DNA from: Flammeovirga agarivorans
Lineage (GTDB): Bacteria; Bacteroidota; Bacteroidia; Cytophagales; Flammeovirgaceae
Length of the DNA: 64,000 nt
Assembly (NCBI RefSeq): GCF_012641475.1
Contig: NZ_JABAIL010000002.1
Span: 383,449 to 447,448 of the forward strand
Direction of reading: 5' to 3'
Below, piece after piece: positions 42,881 through 52,477 of the stretch (position 1 is its first letter; the number at the start of each line of letters is the position of its first letter). The position numbers were made by a program, and so were the translations under genes. A model generated the notes under the pieces. The model saw nothing but the letters and a program-made list of their open reading frames with translations. It made no database searches and was not told the origin of the DNA.

Positions 42881-44406
42881 TTCAATTGGAATTTCACAAT
42901 TTCCTTATCTGCACCTTGAACAATATGAACAATAAAAATACCCCTACCCCAAGGTGTTTCTAGATGAATACTGTTCACATTATCTTCTGAGTAAAATACT
43001 AATTGACCCAAATGATTAAAGATCTGAATATCGTATGGCAGGTTATTATTCACAGACAAGTGCACAGTGCTACCTGCAGACTGAGGCACTGGGTATATTT
43101 CCCCTTCCAACTCAATATTAGAAGTTGAAAACTCTACTACTACAGGTCCAAATATTTCAGATTGTCCATCAAAATCCACCTGATGTAATCTATAATATCC
43201 TACACCTGTACGTACAGTATAATCATCATATTGGTATTCAATTTGAACATTACTATTACCTGCTGCAGGTACTTTTTCTAAAGACTCCCAATTTCTACCA
43301 TCTTTTGAAAATTGAACATCAAAATAATCACTATTGATTTCTGAAGCGGTAGCCCAAAACAAGGAAGCTCCATCTTTGTATGCTTCAGCTTCGAAATAGA
43401 TAAGTTCTACAGGTAAATCCCAATTATCACAATCCTTAATTTGAGTGATATCAATAGGCATATGTTCATGGTATTTATCTTCTATTCTTTCAACACCATC
43501 CATACAAGAATTTTCTTGATTATAAACCCAATTTACATCTTCCTTAAAATGCATTTTATCGGTATTTATTCTCAATGCCCAATTATCTGCAACTACTTGC
43601 ATCGGATCGTCTTTCTTATCCGATTCAAAGTCAGTATGTTCATTAACAGTCCAATCACTACTTGTAATTTCTAACGAACCACCTTTAAACTTAAGGTGTT
43701 TATTAGAAGTCAGGTACATCGATGTAATGATCGTCTCACAATCTTCTAGTTCAAACTTTCCGTCGACATAGAAGTTATTTGCTGAAATGATAACGACTTT
43801 ATCTTTGTGTTTTGTATCTGAAGAAATTCTAGCCTCTTCACCTGTGTAAAATATAGTATCCCCATTGGGTGGGTTAGGAGATTCATCACATTCGGGAACG
43901 TCTTCAGGACGGTGGTCATTCCCACCTTTTGCTAAGACTGCATCACTGGCTGAAGAAATACAACTTTCACCAGTAACATCCCAAACTACCTTATTAGGAC
44001 CTTTATAGTGAATCTGATTACTATATTCGAAAATACTTACACTATTAAATGTAACATATAATTTATCTTGACCATGTTGATCAAAATCGACATGACCATC
44101 TAATTGCCAAATACTATTATTGGCTTGTAACGCTCCTCCATTAAATTCTAAGTGAGCTCCATCCTCAGAAATCAATAAAGAGGATTCAACAGTAACATCA
44201 CAACTTTCAAACTTAAGATGTGAGGATACTGTAAATTGCTCTGCTGTTATTATGATTGTTTCATGTTTGTATGTAGTATCTTCATCAACTCTAGGCTGAT
44301 CTATAATGATTGGATCATTTGAAGGTAAACCAAAAACAATCGTAGACAGCAATAAGAACAATAAAAGTAGACTATGTTTTTTGTCAGTAAAGGTGATAAT
44401 ATCCAT
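42877..44406 (-). CDS. T9SS cargo protein with internal tandem duplication
   Basis: A 509-residue secreted protein with a signal peptide (cleavage near VFGLP). Residues about 41-150 and 193-302 are two copies of one beta-rich unit: both run from an IIITA/VIISA strand through LEFNGGAL or LKFKGGSL to a terminal conserved Cys (CISS, CMDG). A shared module starts at LPVELIYFEA (about 341), and the C-terminal type A sorting domain begins near YPVPQSAGS (about 440). No catalytic motif is seen. It probably coats the surface or binds polymer; unrecognised function. Confidence 0.85.
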   Translation of the reverse strand: MDIITFTDKKHSLLLLFLLLSTIVFGLPSNDPIIIDQPRVDEDTTYKHETIIITAEQFTVSSHLKFESCDVTVESSLLISEDGAHLEFNGGALQANNSIWQLDGHVDFDQHGQDKLYVTFNSVSIFEYSNQIHYKGPNKVVWDVTGESCISSASDAVLAKGGNDHRPEDVPECDESPNPPNGDTIFYTGEEARISSDTKHKDKVVIISANNFYVDGKFELEDCETIITSMYLTSNKHLKFKGGSLEITSSDWTVNEHTDFESDKKDDPMQVVADNWALRINTDKMHFKEDVNWVYNQENSCMDGVERIEDKYHEHMPIDITQIKDCDNWDLPVELIYFEAEAYKDGASLFWATASEINSDYFDVQFSKDGRNWESLEKVPAAGNSNVQIEYQYDDYTVRTGVGYYRLHQVDFDGQSEIFGPVVVEFSTSNIELEGEIYPVPQSAGSTVHLSVNNNLPYDIQIFNHLGQLVFYSEDNVNSIHLETPWGRGIFIVHIVQGADKEIVKFQLN

Positions 44407-44534
44407 CGCTTTCTATAACAAATTAAATTTCACAATGACGAGTTATTAATACAGGTCTGCAATGTTATATTAAGCGATGGGAAATGTCACCTTTAATTAA
44501 AGTTAATTAAACAACAATCACATTTGTTTAAATT

Positions 44535-45446
44535 TCAACCTTTATACCAATCCACTCCTTTTTTCAATAAGGATAATGTTTCTTCTTCTCTTGATCCTGA
44601 CTTTGCTTGATAGTCATATACCCAATTGGCTTCAGGTGGTAAACTCATAAGAATAGATTCTGTTCGTCCGTTACTTTCCAATCCAAACTTTGTTCCTCTG
44701 TCCCAGACTAAATTAAACTCAGCGTATCTACCTCTTCTTAGTCTTTGCCACAACAACTCATTTTCTCCAAAAGATTTATCTTTATTTCTTTCTACTTGTT
44801 GTTTGTATGCAGGAATAAAGGCTTCTCCTACATCTTGAACAAAGTGCCACAATTGGTCAGGGTTTAAGCCTTCTTCTTCGTGTTTCAAACGATCAAAGAA
44901 AATACCTCCAATACCTCTCGTTTCGTTTCTATGAGGAATAAAGAAGTAATCATCGGCCCATTTCTTAAAACGATCGTAATAACCTGCCTTTGTGTTTTCA
45001 CAAGCTTCAAACAAATGTTCATGGAATAAAGCTGCACCTTCTTTTTCTACATAATGTGGTGTCAAATCTATACCACCACCAAACCAGTAAGTCCCATTAG
45101 AAAGTTCAAAATAACGAACATTCATATGGATAATTGGAACCATTGGGCTTTGTGGATGAAGTACGATAGAAACACCCGTAGCTTTAAATTTATCAGCTTT
45201 ATCTACTTTTAAAGCTCTCGCCATTCCTTCAGAAAGATCACCTTCTACCAATGAAAAGTTAACTCCTCCTTTTGCTATAATATTTCCGCCTTTAATTACT
45301 CGGGTGCGACCTCCGCCTCCTTCTGGCCTCTCCCATAAGTCTTCTTCAAACTTGGCTTTACCGTCAATTAACTCAAGGTCTCTACATATATCATTTTGAA
45401 GCCCTTTAAACCAGGCAATAATTTCACTACTCGGTATGTTTTTCAT
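44535..45446 (-). CDS. hemF: Oxygen-dependent coproporphyrinogen III oxidase
   Basis: A 303-residue cytoplasmic enzyme converting coproporphyrinogen III to protoporphyrinogen IX in heme synthesis, using O2. Family hallmarks are visible: GGGGRTRV, GGGIDLTPHY, FFIPHRNETRGIGGIFFDRL and RGRYAEFNLVWDRGT. Length is normal. It overlaps the end of tamB by 20 nt, so it is probably translated by coupling on the tamB message. Certainty is high. Confidence 0.95.
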   Translation of the reverse strand: MKNIPSSEIIAWFKGLQNDICRDLELIDGKAKFEEDLWERPEGGGGRTRVIKGGNIIAKGGVNFSLVEGDLSEGMARALKVDKADKFKATGVSIVLHPQSPMVPIIHMNVRYFELSNGTYWFGGGIDLTPHYVEKEGAALFHEHLFEACENTKAGYYDRFKKWADDYFFIPHRNETRGIGGIFFDRLKHEEEGLNPDQLWHFVQDVGEAFIPAYKQQVERNKDKSFGENELLWQRLRRGRYAEFNLVWDRGTKFGLESNGRTESILMSLPPEANWVYDYQAKSGSREEETLSLLKKGVDWYKG

Positions 45447-48400
45447 CGTGTTTCTTTTTCTTTTTTTCTTCTCTTTTTTTCTTTCGGATGTATTTCTTGT
45501 AGCCTTTAGGCTTTTTCGTCATTTCTCTTTTTGTTGGACTTTGTGTAATGTCTCTAAAAGCATCAAAACTCTTGGTATGCATTACACTCGCCCCTGTCAA
45601 TGATGTATTATCTTGATTGGTAGAAGTATAATAGACATCTTGTCGGTATTTCTGATAGAACTTCATTCTCAAAGCTCCATCCTGTGATATTACCACTTCT
45701 ACAGTCCAATCACCTAATACGGATGCCGCAGTGGTCTGATTTTGACTATCTGTAAAACCACCATCTCTAGTTACCCTTACCTTTCCTTGGGCAAAAGTAT
45801 AGGACAAACGCATTTGTAGATTTTGTAATGCCTCTTTGTCCAGACCACTCATATCCAAGTCTACCTCAAAGTTTTCGTCCACCTGAGATAAGATATAACT
45901 CAATTGATTGGTCAATAACTCAGAAACGGAACTAGAAGCCGTTTGTCCAAAACCAGTATAGGCATCATTAGACAACAACTGACGTAATACGATTAAGCCG
46001 AATACTTGTCTATTTAATTCTTGTTCATCTCTATGAATACGTTCTTCAAAACCTGCTACGTAAGATTCTAAAGAAACAGGACCTGCCTCAGTAGCTACCG
46101 TTGCAGGATAATCATGAATATCAATATCAAAACCTAATTGAGGAGCAGACAAATCTCCTTTGATCATTAAGTCTACATCTGTTGGATAACGCTTGGTGAT
46201 CTCTGGAGCATTTCTAATCGTACTGTCTTGTAAATCTATTAGAGGTAATAGACTCACTCTCTGTTCGTATTTTGCTACAATATCCATTTGTGCTGAATAT
46301 GGATCACCATTCCATGAAAGTGTTGAACCGGGATCAATCACAAACTTCTTATCGACAAGGTTAAACTCAGCCACTTTCATGGTAAAGTTATAGGCACCTT
46401 TCACAATTTCGACATTACCAAACATCTCAAAATTACGGTTCTTGTCAATCTTCATTTGAAGCTTTCCTTCTCCATTTCCTCTAATGATATCACCCGATTT
46501 TTTATCAAAAATTAGTTCACAGTAAGCATCTGGCGTAATATCTAGGTTCATGTTTACCTGGAAGTTGGCAACGTCATTTTCAATCACCTCTTCTTCATCT
46601 AATTCTTCTTCCATTTCATCTTGAGTAATGGAATCCGATTTTACATAAACGATGTAGGGGTCACTTTCAGAATAATCTATCGCGTTCAGTGGGATATAGA
46701 TTTTTGTCCGTTTATTCGTCGCTGCTGTCACATCAATATTGATATCATCAAATGGACCTTTGATGGAGATATCACCGGTTCCAAATGCTGTTCCGTAGAA
46801 CAAATCGTTACCTTCTTCCTGCTTTTTCATAATGAAGAAGTCATCGAATCTAACATTTAAATCGACAACAGTATTCTCAAAGCCTTCGTCAAAATAAACA
46901 CCCCCATTCAGGTAAGCATAATGACCATATTCATCTATTGCTTTAAAGTTTGTTGTAGTAATTTTATCTGGACGAACTTCTATTTTCGTACTTTCTCCCT
47001 CTTCTCCAAATAGGTAGTCCACATTCAGAAAGACTAATCGGATATTCCCTTCCTCTGCAATAACATTACCCCATAGTTTAGGTGCTTCTTTCTTTCCGGA
47101 TATCTTAATCCAACCGGTAGCCACACCATCCAAAACACTGACCACCTCATCCACATAAGGCTGGAAAATACCCAGAGGCAGTTTCTTTACCTGAAGTTTC
47201 ATGTCTAATTGATCTTCTACCTTATTGGGATAGTAAGACCCTAGCAAAGTAAACTTATCTGAAAGTGAATCTGTGATATTAAAATCTACATTTAACTCAT
47301 CTTTGGTCCATTGAGACTTTCCTGATAAATCACCAAGGAAGTAGTCATCTACTTCTAAGTCTTTGACATCAACATGGCCATATACTCGGATATCAGAGAA
47401 TACATTTTCTATATATACATCCAAGCTATCTACCTCACCTTCATAGTTTTGGGTAGAATACTGAGATAGATACTTAAGATCTAGATTATCGGCAGTAATA
47501 TGAAGTGGCTTCGGGTTATCTTTCTGTAAGTAGCCATTTAAGAAAAGCAACTCATCATTATTTGACAAGTTGAAGTTATCAAACTCAACACCATCGGGGT
47601 AAACGGTTATTTTTGATGGATAGGTGGACGCTGTTGTCCAAGTTTCCTCACCATATTTCACTTGTGATTGAGGCAATTGGAAAATCAGTTTATCCTTAAA
47701 AAGTTCAACATCACCTTTTAGTTGCAGTATCGTTTTGTAATTGGTGAAGTTCACTTCTGTTTCGAACATCATGTTTCTATCTACAGAAAATGCATTGAAC
47801 TCAAAGTCTTCAGAAAGTACTCCATTGATCGTTTGTGATCCTGAACTTGCTTTTATTGATGTATTAAATTGTCTTTGGTATCCATTTTTTTCTGTGTGAT
47901 AACTCAGCATATTGGAGTCTAACAGAACATCATAAAACTCTAAATGATCACTAAAAAGTTTAGCATCGAAAGCTTGCTGTTTACCAAAATTTCCCGAAAG
48001 AATTACTCTAGTATTATCTGCTATTTTAATACTGTCTGAAAAGATGCTTAAGAGGTCATTGATATTTGTGATTTGCAGATCAGCATCCACTGAGTAGTTA
48101 TTCTCTCCTTTCTTTTCGCGTTTCTTTACCTTCTCTTCATAGTACTTTTCAACAACTTCGTCTTCTTTAAATAGATCGATATTCGCTTCATTAATTAGTT
48201 CCATCACATCGCGAGATAGATCTGTCACACTAAAGAAGCCTGCCATGTTGAATTTCAGAAAGTCTGCTTCAATATTCAATAAACGTAATCCTGATGCATC
48301 AACATTCGTCAACATCATCAATTCTTCAATATTTAACTCTCTTTTCTTATTGTATAAGCGAGTCCCTTGGAAGAATACTCCTCCTGATATTCCATTTCCA

Positions 48401-50130
48401 ATTACTTTATCGAAGGAAGCTTCCATTCCAGTTTGCAAACCAACATGCTTCTCTGTTAAGTTCAGGGTATTAAGGTCAGGTGCTAGGATTCCTGATTTAA
48501 AATGGAAGGTACTGTCTCGGAAGTTTAATAACCCATCAACAAACATTTTCAAGTTGGGGTCATTCACTCTTAATCCTCCATTAAAGTACCCTTCTTTCAT
48601 GTAGGTACTATCTAGGTAAATATTTTGGTAAGAATAATCATTAAGATCCAGCCTACTCATTTTAGCATCAACATTTAGCTTTATAGAGTGAATATCAAAC
48701 CCTTTTCCATCTACATTACCTTCAAAATCTACGATACCAACTTGCTCTACATCGAAGACTCTACCCACATCCAAGCTATCTGTTTTTAGATATCCCGTAT
48801 ATGTTTCTTTAGGTATTGAAATGTCCATTTTTGGAGTGATCACACCGTATTCTGAGTTCAACACACCATCCAGTTCAAAGTCATCCAACGTTCCTTTAAA
48901 CTCTCCTTCTAAGGCAACTGCACCAAATAACTCTACATATTCCCTAAACTGGTTTGGCACATAAGGCTCTAAGTCTTCAATAAAATAATAACTGTCTTTG
49001 AACTGAAGGTCCATGACTGTTCTCTGGGTTTCAATTATGTGGTCAAACGAGAAATCACCTCTAACTGTACTACCACCTCCAAATCTAAGGTTGGTTTTGG
49101 TTGCCTTTAGATCATTAACGGTTCCTTGAAGTTTTACATCACCAGAAATATAATCATGGATACTATCAAAATAGGTAAAAAACAGAGACAGATCATCTGT
49201 ATGTAATGTGCTATTCTTTAGGTTAACATCCATGTCTACACAGTAATAGAAATCATTGTAATCTGTATAGTCATCATAGTTAAACTTCACCTTACCTACG
49301 ATATAGCTCGAACCCATTTTTCCGTATAAATGATCTAGAATTAGACCTGTTGTTGAGATAGCAAAATGGGTATCAACATCCTGTATTTCGAGTTTACTTC
49401 TTCGTTCAAATGCATGGAGATTTTTGATTTCCATACCTATTGTATCTCGTGCTATTCTAAGATTTGTGACTTCCCCCTGAATATTATCAAACTCCATGTC
49501 ATTGACATCGAACTTGCCTTTTTCTCTGAGTTCTACCCAAGGGTTACGCAGTATATATTTAGTGTTCTTTAATCTTACTTTTTCAAAAATGATATGAACA
49601 TCTTTTGGATCTTTGAGATCATATCGGTGGATTCCTTTTGGATCTCCCGCCATATGTCGGATCCATTTTGTCATATTGTTCATGGAGTCCAATCTAGAAT
49701 CCATTACCATTTCCACACTACCACCATCAACCAACGCGTCTTCTATATGAATGTAATGATCGTTGTTGTACAATAGCTCAATAAAGGAGAAGTTTAATGT
49801 CAGTTCATCCGCTTTGATAAGAGGTACCGAATCTTTATCTAAAATTTGTACTTTTTCCAAACGCCATCGATCAAACCAATCTAACTTTACAGATTCAATT
49901 GTTGTCGGATGTTGCCATTTTTTTGTGATAAAATCAGTGATCTCATGAATTATCATGGTTTGCACAAATGGCAACTGAGATAAAGACATAATAATTAGCC
50001 AAAAGAAAATCAGGAGTGATTGTAATCGAAAAAACCACACACGCATAAATCTAGCAGCATTTTTAAGTTTAAAAAGCTGTCTTTTTCTAGCAAAAGAAGA
50101 TGTTTTATGTGCAAAAAAATTGAACTTCAC
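45427..50130 (-). CDS. tamB: TamB-like translocation and assembly module protein (DUF490)
   Basis: A 1567-residue envelope protein. A single transmembrane anchor lies at about residues 29-50 (FFRLQSLLIFFWLIIMSLSQ), followed by a very long beta-rich taco-shaped region and a C-terminal DUF490 domain (about 1130-1540). The tail is Lys-rich (about 1540-1567). TamB bridges inner and outer membranes and is implicated in outer-membrane protein assembly and lipid transport; Bacteroidota homologs are usual. Its ATG lies about 42 nt after a candidate promoter. Its end overlaps hemF by 20 nt. No tamA is adjacent. Confidence 0.9.
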   Translation of the reverse strand: MKFNFFAHKTSSFARKRQLFKLKNAARFMRVWFFRLQSLLIFFWLIIMSLSQLPFVQTMIIHEITDFITKKWQHPTTIESVKLDWFDRWRLEKVQILDKDSVPLIKADELTLNFSFIELLYNNDHYIHIEDALVDGGSVEMVMDSRLDSMNNMTKWIRHMAGDPKGIHRYDLKDPKDVHIIFEKVRLKNTKYILRNPWVELREKGKFDVNDMEFDNIQGEVTNLRIARDTIGMEIKNLHAFERRSKLEIQDVDTHFAISTTGLILDHLYGKMGSSYIVGKVKFNYDDYTDYNDFYYCVDMDVNLKNSTLHTDDLSLFFTYFDSIHDYISGDVKLQGTVNDLKATKTNLRFGGGSTVRGDFSFDHIIETQRTVMDLQFKDSYYFIEDLEPYVPNQFREYVELFGAVALEGEFKGTLDDFELDGVLNSEYGVITPKMDISIPKETYTGYLKTDSLDVGRVFDVEQVGIVDFEGNVDGKGFDIHSIKLNVDAKMSRLDLNDYSYQNIYLDSTYMKEGYFNGGLRVNDPNLKMFVDGLLNFRDSTFHFKSGILAPDLNTLNLTEKHVGLQTGMEASFDKVIGNGISGGVFFQGTRLYNKKRELNIEELMMLTNVDASGLRLLNIEADFLKFNMAGFFSVTDLSRDVMELINEANIDLFKEDEVVEKYYEEKVKKREKKGENNYSVDADLQITNINDLLSIFSDSIKIADNTRVILSGNFGKQQAFDAKLFSDHLEFYDVLLDSNMLSYHTEKNGYQRQFNTSIKASSGSQTINGVLSEDFEFNAFSVDRNMMFETEVNFTNYKTILQLKGDVELFKDKLIFQLPQSQVKYGEETWTTASTYPSKITVYPDGVEFDNFNLSNNDELLFLNGYLQKDNPKPLHITADNLDLKYLSQYSTQNYEGEVDSLDVYIENVFSDIRVYGHVDVKDLEVDDYFLGDLSGKSQWTKDELNVDFNITDSLSDKFTLLGSYYPNKVEDQLDMKLQVKKLPLGIFQPYVDEVVSVLDGVATGWIKISGKKEAPKLWGNVIAEEGNIRLVFLNVDYLFGEEGESTKIEVRPDKITTTNFKAIDEYGHYAYLNGGVYFDEGFENTVVDLNVRFDDFFIMKKQEEGNDLFYGTAFGTGDISIKGPFDDINIDVTAATNKRTKIYIPLNAIDYSESDPYIVYVKSDSITQDEMEEELDEEEVIENDVANFQVNMNLDITPDAYCELIFDKKSGDIIRGNGEGKLQMKIDKNRNFEMFGNVEIVKGAYNFTMKVAEFNLVDKKFVIDPGSTLSWNGDPYSAQMDIVAKYEQRVSLLPLIDLQDSTIRNAPEITKRYPTDVDLMIKGDLSAPQLGFDIDIHDYPATVATEAGPVSLESYVAGFEERIHRDEQELNRQVFGLIVLRQLLSNDAYTGFGQTASSSVSELLTNQLSYILSQVDENFEVDLDMSGLDKEALQNLQMRLSYTFAQGKVRVTRDGGFTDSQNQTTAASVLGDWTVEVVISQDGALRMKFYQKYRQDVYYTSTNQDNTSLTGASVMHTKSFDAFRDITQSPTKREMTKKPKGYKKYIRKKKREEKKKKKHDEKHTE

Positions 50131-50178
50131 TGATAACTTTTAACCCAAGACTCTAAATTTCAAGAACCCCTTGATCTA

Positions 50179-50186
50179 CAAAAATA
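50179..50186 (-). promoter_or_regulatory. Candidate -7 box for tamB-hemF
   Basis: On the minus strand the sequence is TATTTTTG, fitting TAnnTTTG, 48 nt before the tamB ATG. A TTG at the -33 position is not found. Confidence 0.4.
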
Positions 50187-50290
50187 GGGTTAATTCTATT
50201 ATGATAACATGATCCGGAAAGTAAATTGTATTTTGTTAAAACATTGGAGGTATTTTTTCTTTCTAAAAATTGTACTAAATAAAGTTTAAT

Positions 50291-50317
50291 CAAAAAAAAA
50301 GCATCATAAAATGATGC
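50291..50317 (-). terminator. Hairpin with T-run, minus-strand direction
   Basis: GCATCAT at 50301-50307 pairs with ATGATGC at 50311-50317 with a three-base loop. Reading the minus strand, a run of nine T follows (A-run at 50292-50300). It can stop read-through from the phytase gene into tamB. Confidence 0.7.
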
Positions 50318-50692
50318 AGTTTTCTTGTAATTCAGGTTTAAAAATATTTTCAGTATTACTATTTAGATAATAGAATACAGTGAAAGTAATAAAGATTACT
50401 TCCAAAATTTCTTTTAGATATAAAATAGAGGATTCTCCCAGCTACAGGAGCATAAAAAGTTTAGAGATATTTTTAATTAGTTCTGTTACAGTAATAGTTT
50501 TATACATTAAGTGGATGCAATTTGTGTATTGTATTCCTATAAAACAAATTATGCATGACAAATTTTAGAACTAATCGTAGTGTATTGAAAACTAGATGAA
50601 AGCAAAACTGCCTGTCACAAAGTAACAAGCAGTTGTTCCATATTTACTTACAACACTCACATAGCATGTAAAATAATTACATACTTCTGCGA

Positions 50693-51835
50693 TTATAAAC
50701 CTGAATTCTGGTGATCAATAATGGTTTGAATTTTTTCCCAAGAAATCACCTTGAAGTTTTGTGCTTTTAACGAATCTCCATCGTAGTTAAACCCATCTTG
50801 AACAATTAGAGCTCCAGTTGGAAAATTTGAACCGATAGGCTTGTTACATACTTCTAAGCCATCTGTTTCCTCTACTCCATCTACCATTGGGCCATCAACA
50901 ATTTTAAAGCTTGTGATATATCTTTCATCCTCAATAGAGAATAAAGCATAAGAAAAGTTTCCTTGGCTCGATGCTACTAGATACCCAGTATCCTTCGAAG
51001 TTTTATACAATGCAATTCCCTCAATATCAGCTTCTATATTTTTATTATTAGATATTTTAGAAGAGGCTATCAACTTTAATTTACTTGTACTATCCAATAG
51101 GTTTACTTTCCAAATACCATTAGACTCTTCGCCAATATATAGCATATTGTTTACGTCATCTACCACCATTCCTTCTGGTTGAGAAGCTACTTGGTATGTA
51201 TTTGTTAGTTCTAACTTACCTGATAAGTCTTCTTTCAAGTTTAATGCGTATACTTCAATGCGACCATTCTTTGCATTAGCGATCAAACTCACTTTATTCT
51301 CTGCATTTTTATACATACAGAAACCATATACCTCATCCATTTTATTTGACATTAACGGATTCTCTATATTCAAAGTGATTAAGGAGTCACCCTTTAATTG
51401 AAAAACAGATACTCCATTAGTATCTTCATTAGATGCGGCTACAATATTTACTTTTTGTTCTCCAACTGCTACATCTTGGCGGATATCTACATTATTTACC
51501 TGACCTACTTTATAAAAACGCAACACCTCACCATCTAAATTGTATACATAAAGTCCATGCTTTTTATCTGTACCAATGATTAAAGATGATTCGGGAGATT
51601 CTGAGTTATAATAAAATGCTGGATCATCGGCAGCATCTTCCATAACACCTGCTGCAACTGGAATAGTTTCAAAGTCAGCTTCTATTGAATAGTTGATAGT
51701 AGATTGTAACTGATAGGCTTCTTTCATAGCACTATCATGTTCTCTCGGATCTTTATATTTCTTTTGTGATGTCTCACAGTTCGTCAGTATTAATGATACA
51801 AACGATGCTAATAGTATAAGTCCTTTTGTTTTCAT
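50693..51835 (-). CDS. Beta-propeller phytase (3-phytase) lipoprotein
   Basis: A 380-residue protein with a lipoprotein signal ending at Cys in SLILTNC. The beta-propeller phytase core is clear: DAADDPAFYYN, SLIIGTDKKHGLYVYNLDG, LYIGEESNGIWK and IEADIEGIALY, with acidic Ca2+-binding residues. It releases phosphate from phytate and related esters, probably tethered outside the inner membrane or at the surface. The ATG at 51835 is chosen because a promoter lies at 51865-51897, inside the longer frame that would start at 51901. Confidence 0.9.
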   Translation of the reverse strand: MKTKGLILLASFVSLILTNCETSQKKYKDPREHDSAMKEAYQLQSTINYSIEADFETIPVAAGVMEDAADDPAFYYNSESPESSLIIGTDKKHGLYVYNLDGEVLRFYKVGQVNNVDIRQDVAVGEQKVNIVAASNEDTNGVSVFQLKGDSLITLNIENPLMSNKMDEVYGFCMYKNAENKVSLIANAKNGRIEVYALNLKEDLSGKLELTNTYQVASQPEGMVVDDVNNMLYIGEESNGIWKVNLLDSTSKLKLIASSKISNNKNIEADIEGIALYKTSKDTGYLVASSQGNFSYALFSIEDERYITSFKIVDGPMVDGVEETDGLEVCNKPIGSNFPTGALIVQDGFNYDGDSLKAQNFKVISWEKIQTIIDHQNSGL

Positions 51836-51864
51836 TTTTTTTGATGATGTTTTGTTTGTTATGG

Positions 51865-51897
51865 CAAATTTATTCATCAAATCTTCTCGAAAAACAA
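51865..51897 (-). promoter_or_regulatory. Promoter for the phytase gene
   Basis: On the minus strand a TTG (plus-strand CAA at 51895-51897) is followed after 22 nt by TAAATTTG (51872-51865), matching TAnnTTTG. The leader to the ATG at 51835 would be about 22 nt. Confidence 0.6.
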
Positions 51898-51921
51898 TCA
51901 CTTACATCCTTCATAAATTGT

Positions 51922-52473
51922 TCAACTTTCGTTTACAGGAGCGATTATTAAGTGATCCATCTTCACATCATGTTCTTCTAATGGTAAATTATCATTCATC
52001 TGTAAAGAATATGTAATACCAATTTTTTTACTATTAGAATGTTGACTCAAAAAGGTATCATAATATCCACCACCATAACCCATTCTTCCTAATTCTTCAG
52101 AAAAAGCTACACCCGGTACCAATACATAATCGTAGGTTCCCGTATACTCCTCTTCTACATTGGGTATTAATGTCCCAAAACGTTCTTCTTTGAGATCTTC
52201 CAAGCTGTGTAAAACTAGATTTTTTAATTTCCTCCCCGGTAAAGTTTTAGGTACTACCACTTTCCAACCTAGCTTTAATGCTTTGTCTATTATTGCTAAA
52301 GTTGAAGCCTCATTATTAATAGGAATGTATGTATGCAAAACAGCAACATCCTCAGGAGTATTCTCCCAAAATGCTGCTGCTATATATTTTTCAGCTGACT
52401 TTACTTGTTGCTCAGACAGCTCCAGTCTTTTCTTTATTACTTCTTTTCTTAGTGCGGCTTTTTCTAACTTCAA
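51922..52473 (-). CDS. 5-formyltetrahydrofolate cyclo-ligase
   Basis: A 183-residue cytoplasmic enzyme that recycles 5-formyl-THF to 5,10-methenyl-THF with ATP. The family signature GRMGYGGGYYD (residues 129-139) and the N-terminal LRKEVIKKR are present, and the substrate-phosphate region VLVPGVAFS precedes it. Its start is 4 nt after the MATE exporter stop, so both genes are co-transcribed. No other folate gene is adjacent. Certainty is high. Confidence 0.92.
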   Translation of the reverse strand: MKLEKAALRKEVIKKRLELSEQQVKSAEKYIAAAFWENTPEDVAVLHTYIPINNEASTLAIIDKALKLGWKVVVPKTLPGRKLKNLVLHSLEDLKEERFGTLIPNVEEEYTGTYDYVLVPGVAFSEELGRMGYGGGYYDTFLSQHSNSKKIGITYSLQMNDNLPLEEHDVKMDHLIIAPVNES

Positions 52474-52477
52474 TGTA

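Larger units (their letters stand above)
50131..50692. other. 562-bp intergenic region between tamB and phytase genes
   Basis: This contains a candidate -7 box for tamB at 50179-50186, a hairpin GCATCAT/ATGATGC at 50301-50317 that terminates minus-strand transcription, and an AACTGC/GCAGTT hairpin at 50606-50634 near the phytase stop. I found no RNA gene. A 62-codon plus-strand frame at 50380-50568 is not convincing. Confidence 0.55.

Noticed and set aside
50380-50568. 62-codon plus-strand ORF with a GTG start and one hydrophobic stretch
   Set aside because: It has no promoter or ribosome-binding signal and opposes the flanking genes. AT-rich intergenic DNA easily gives such frames.
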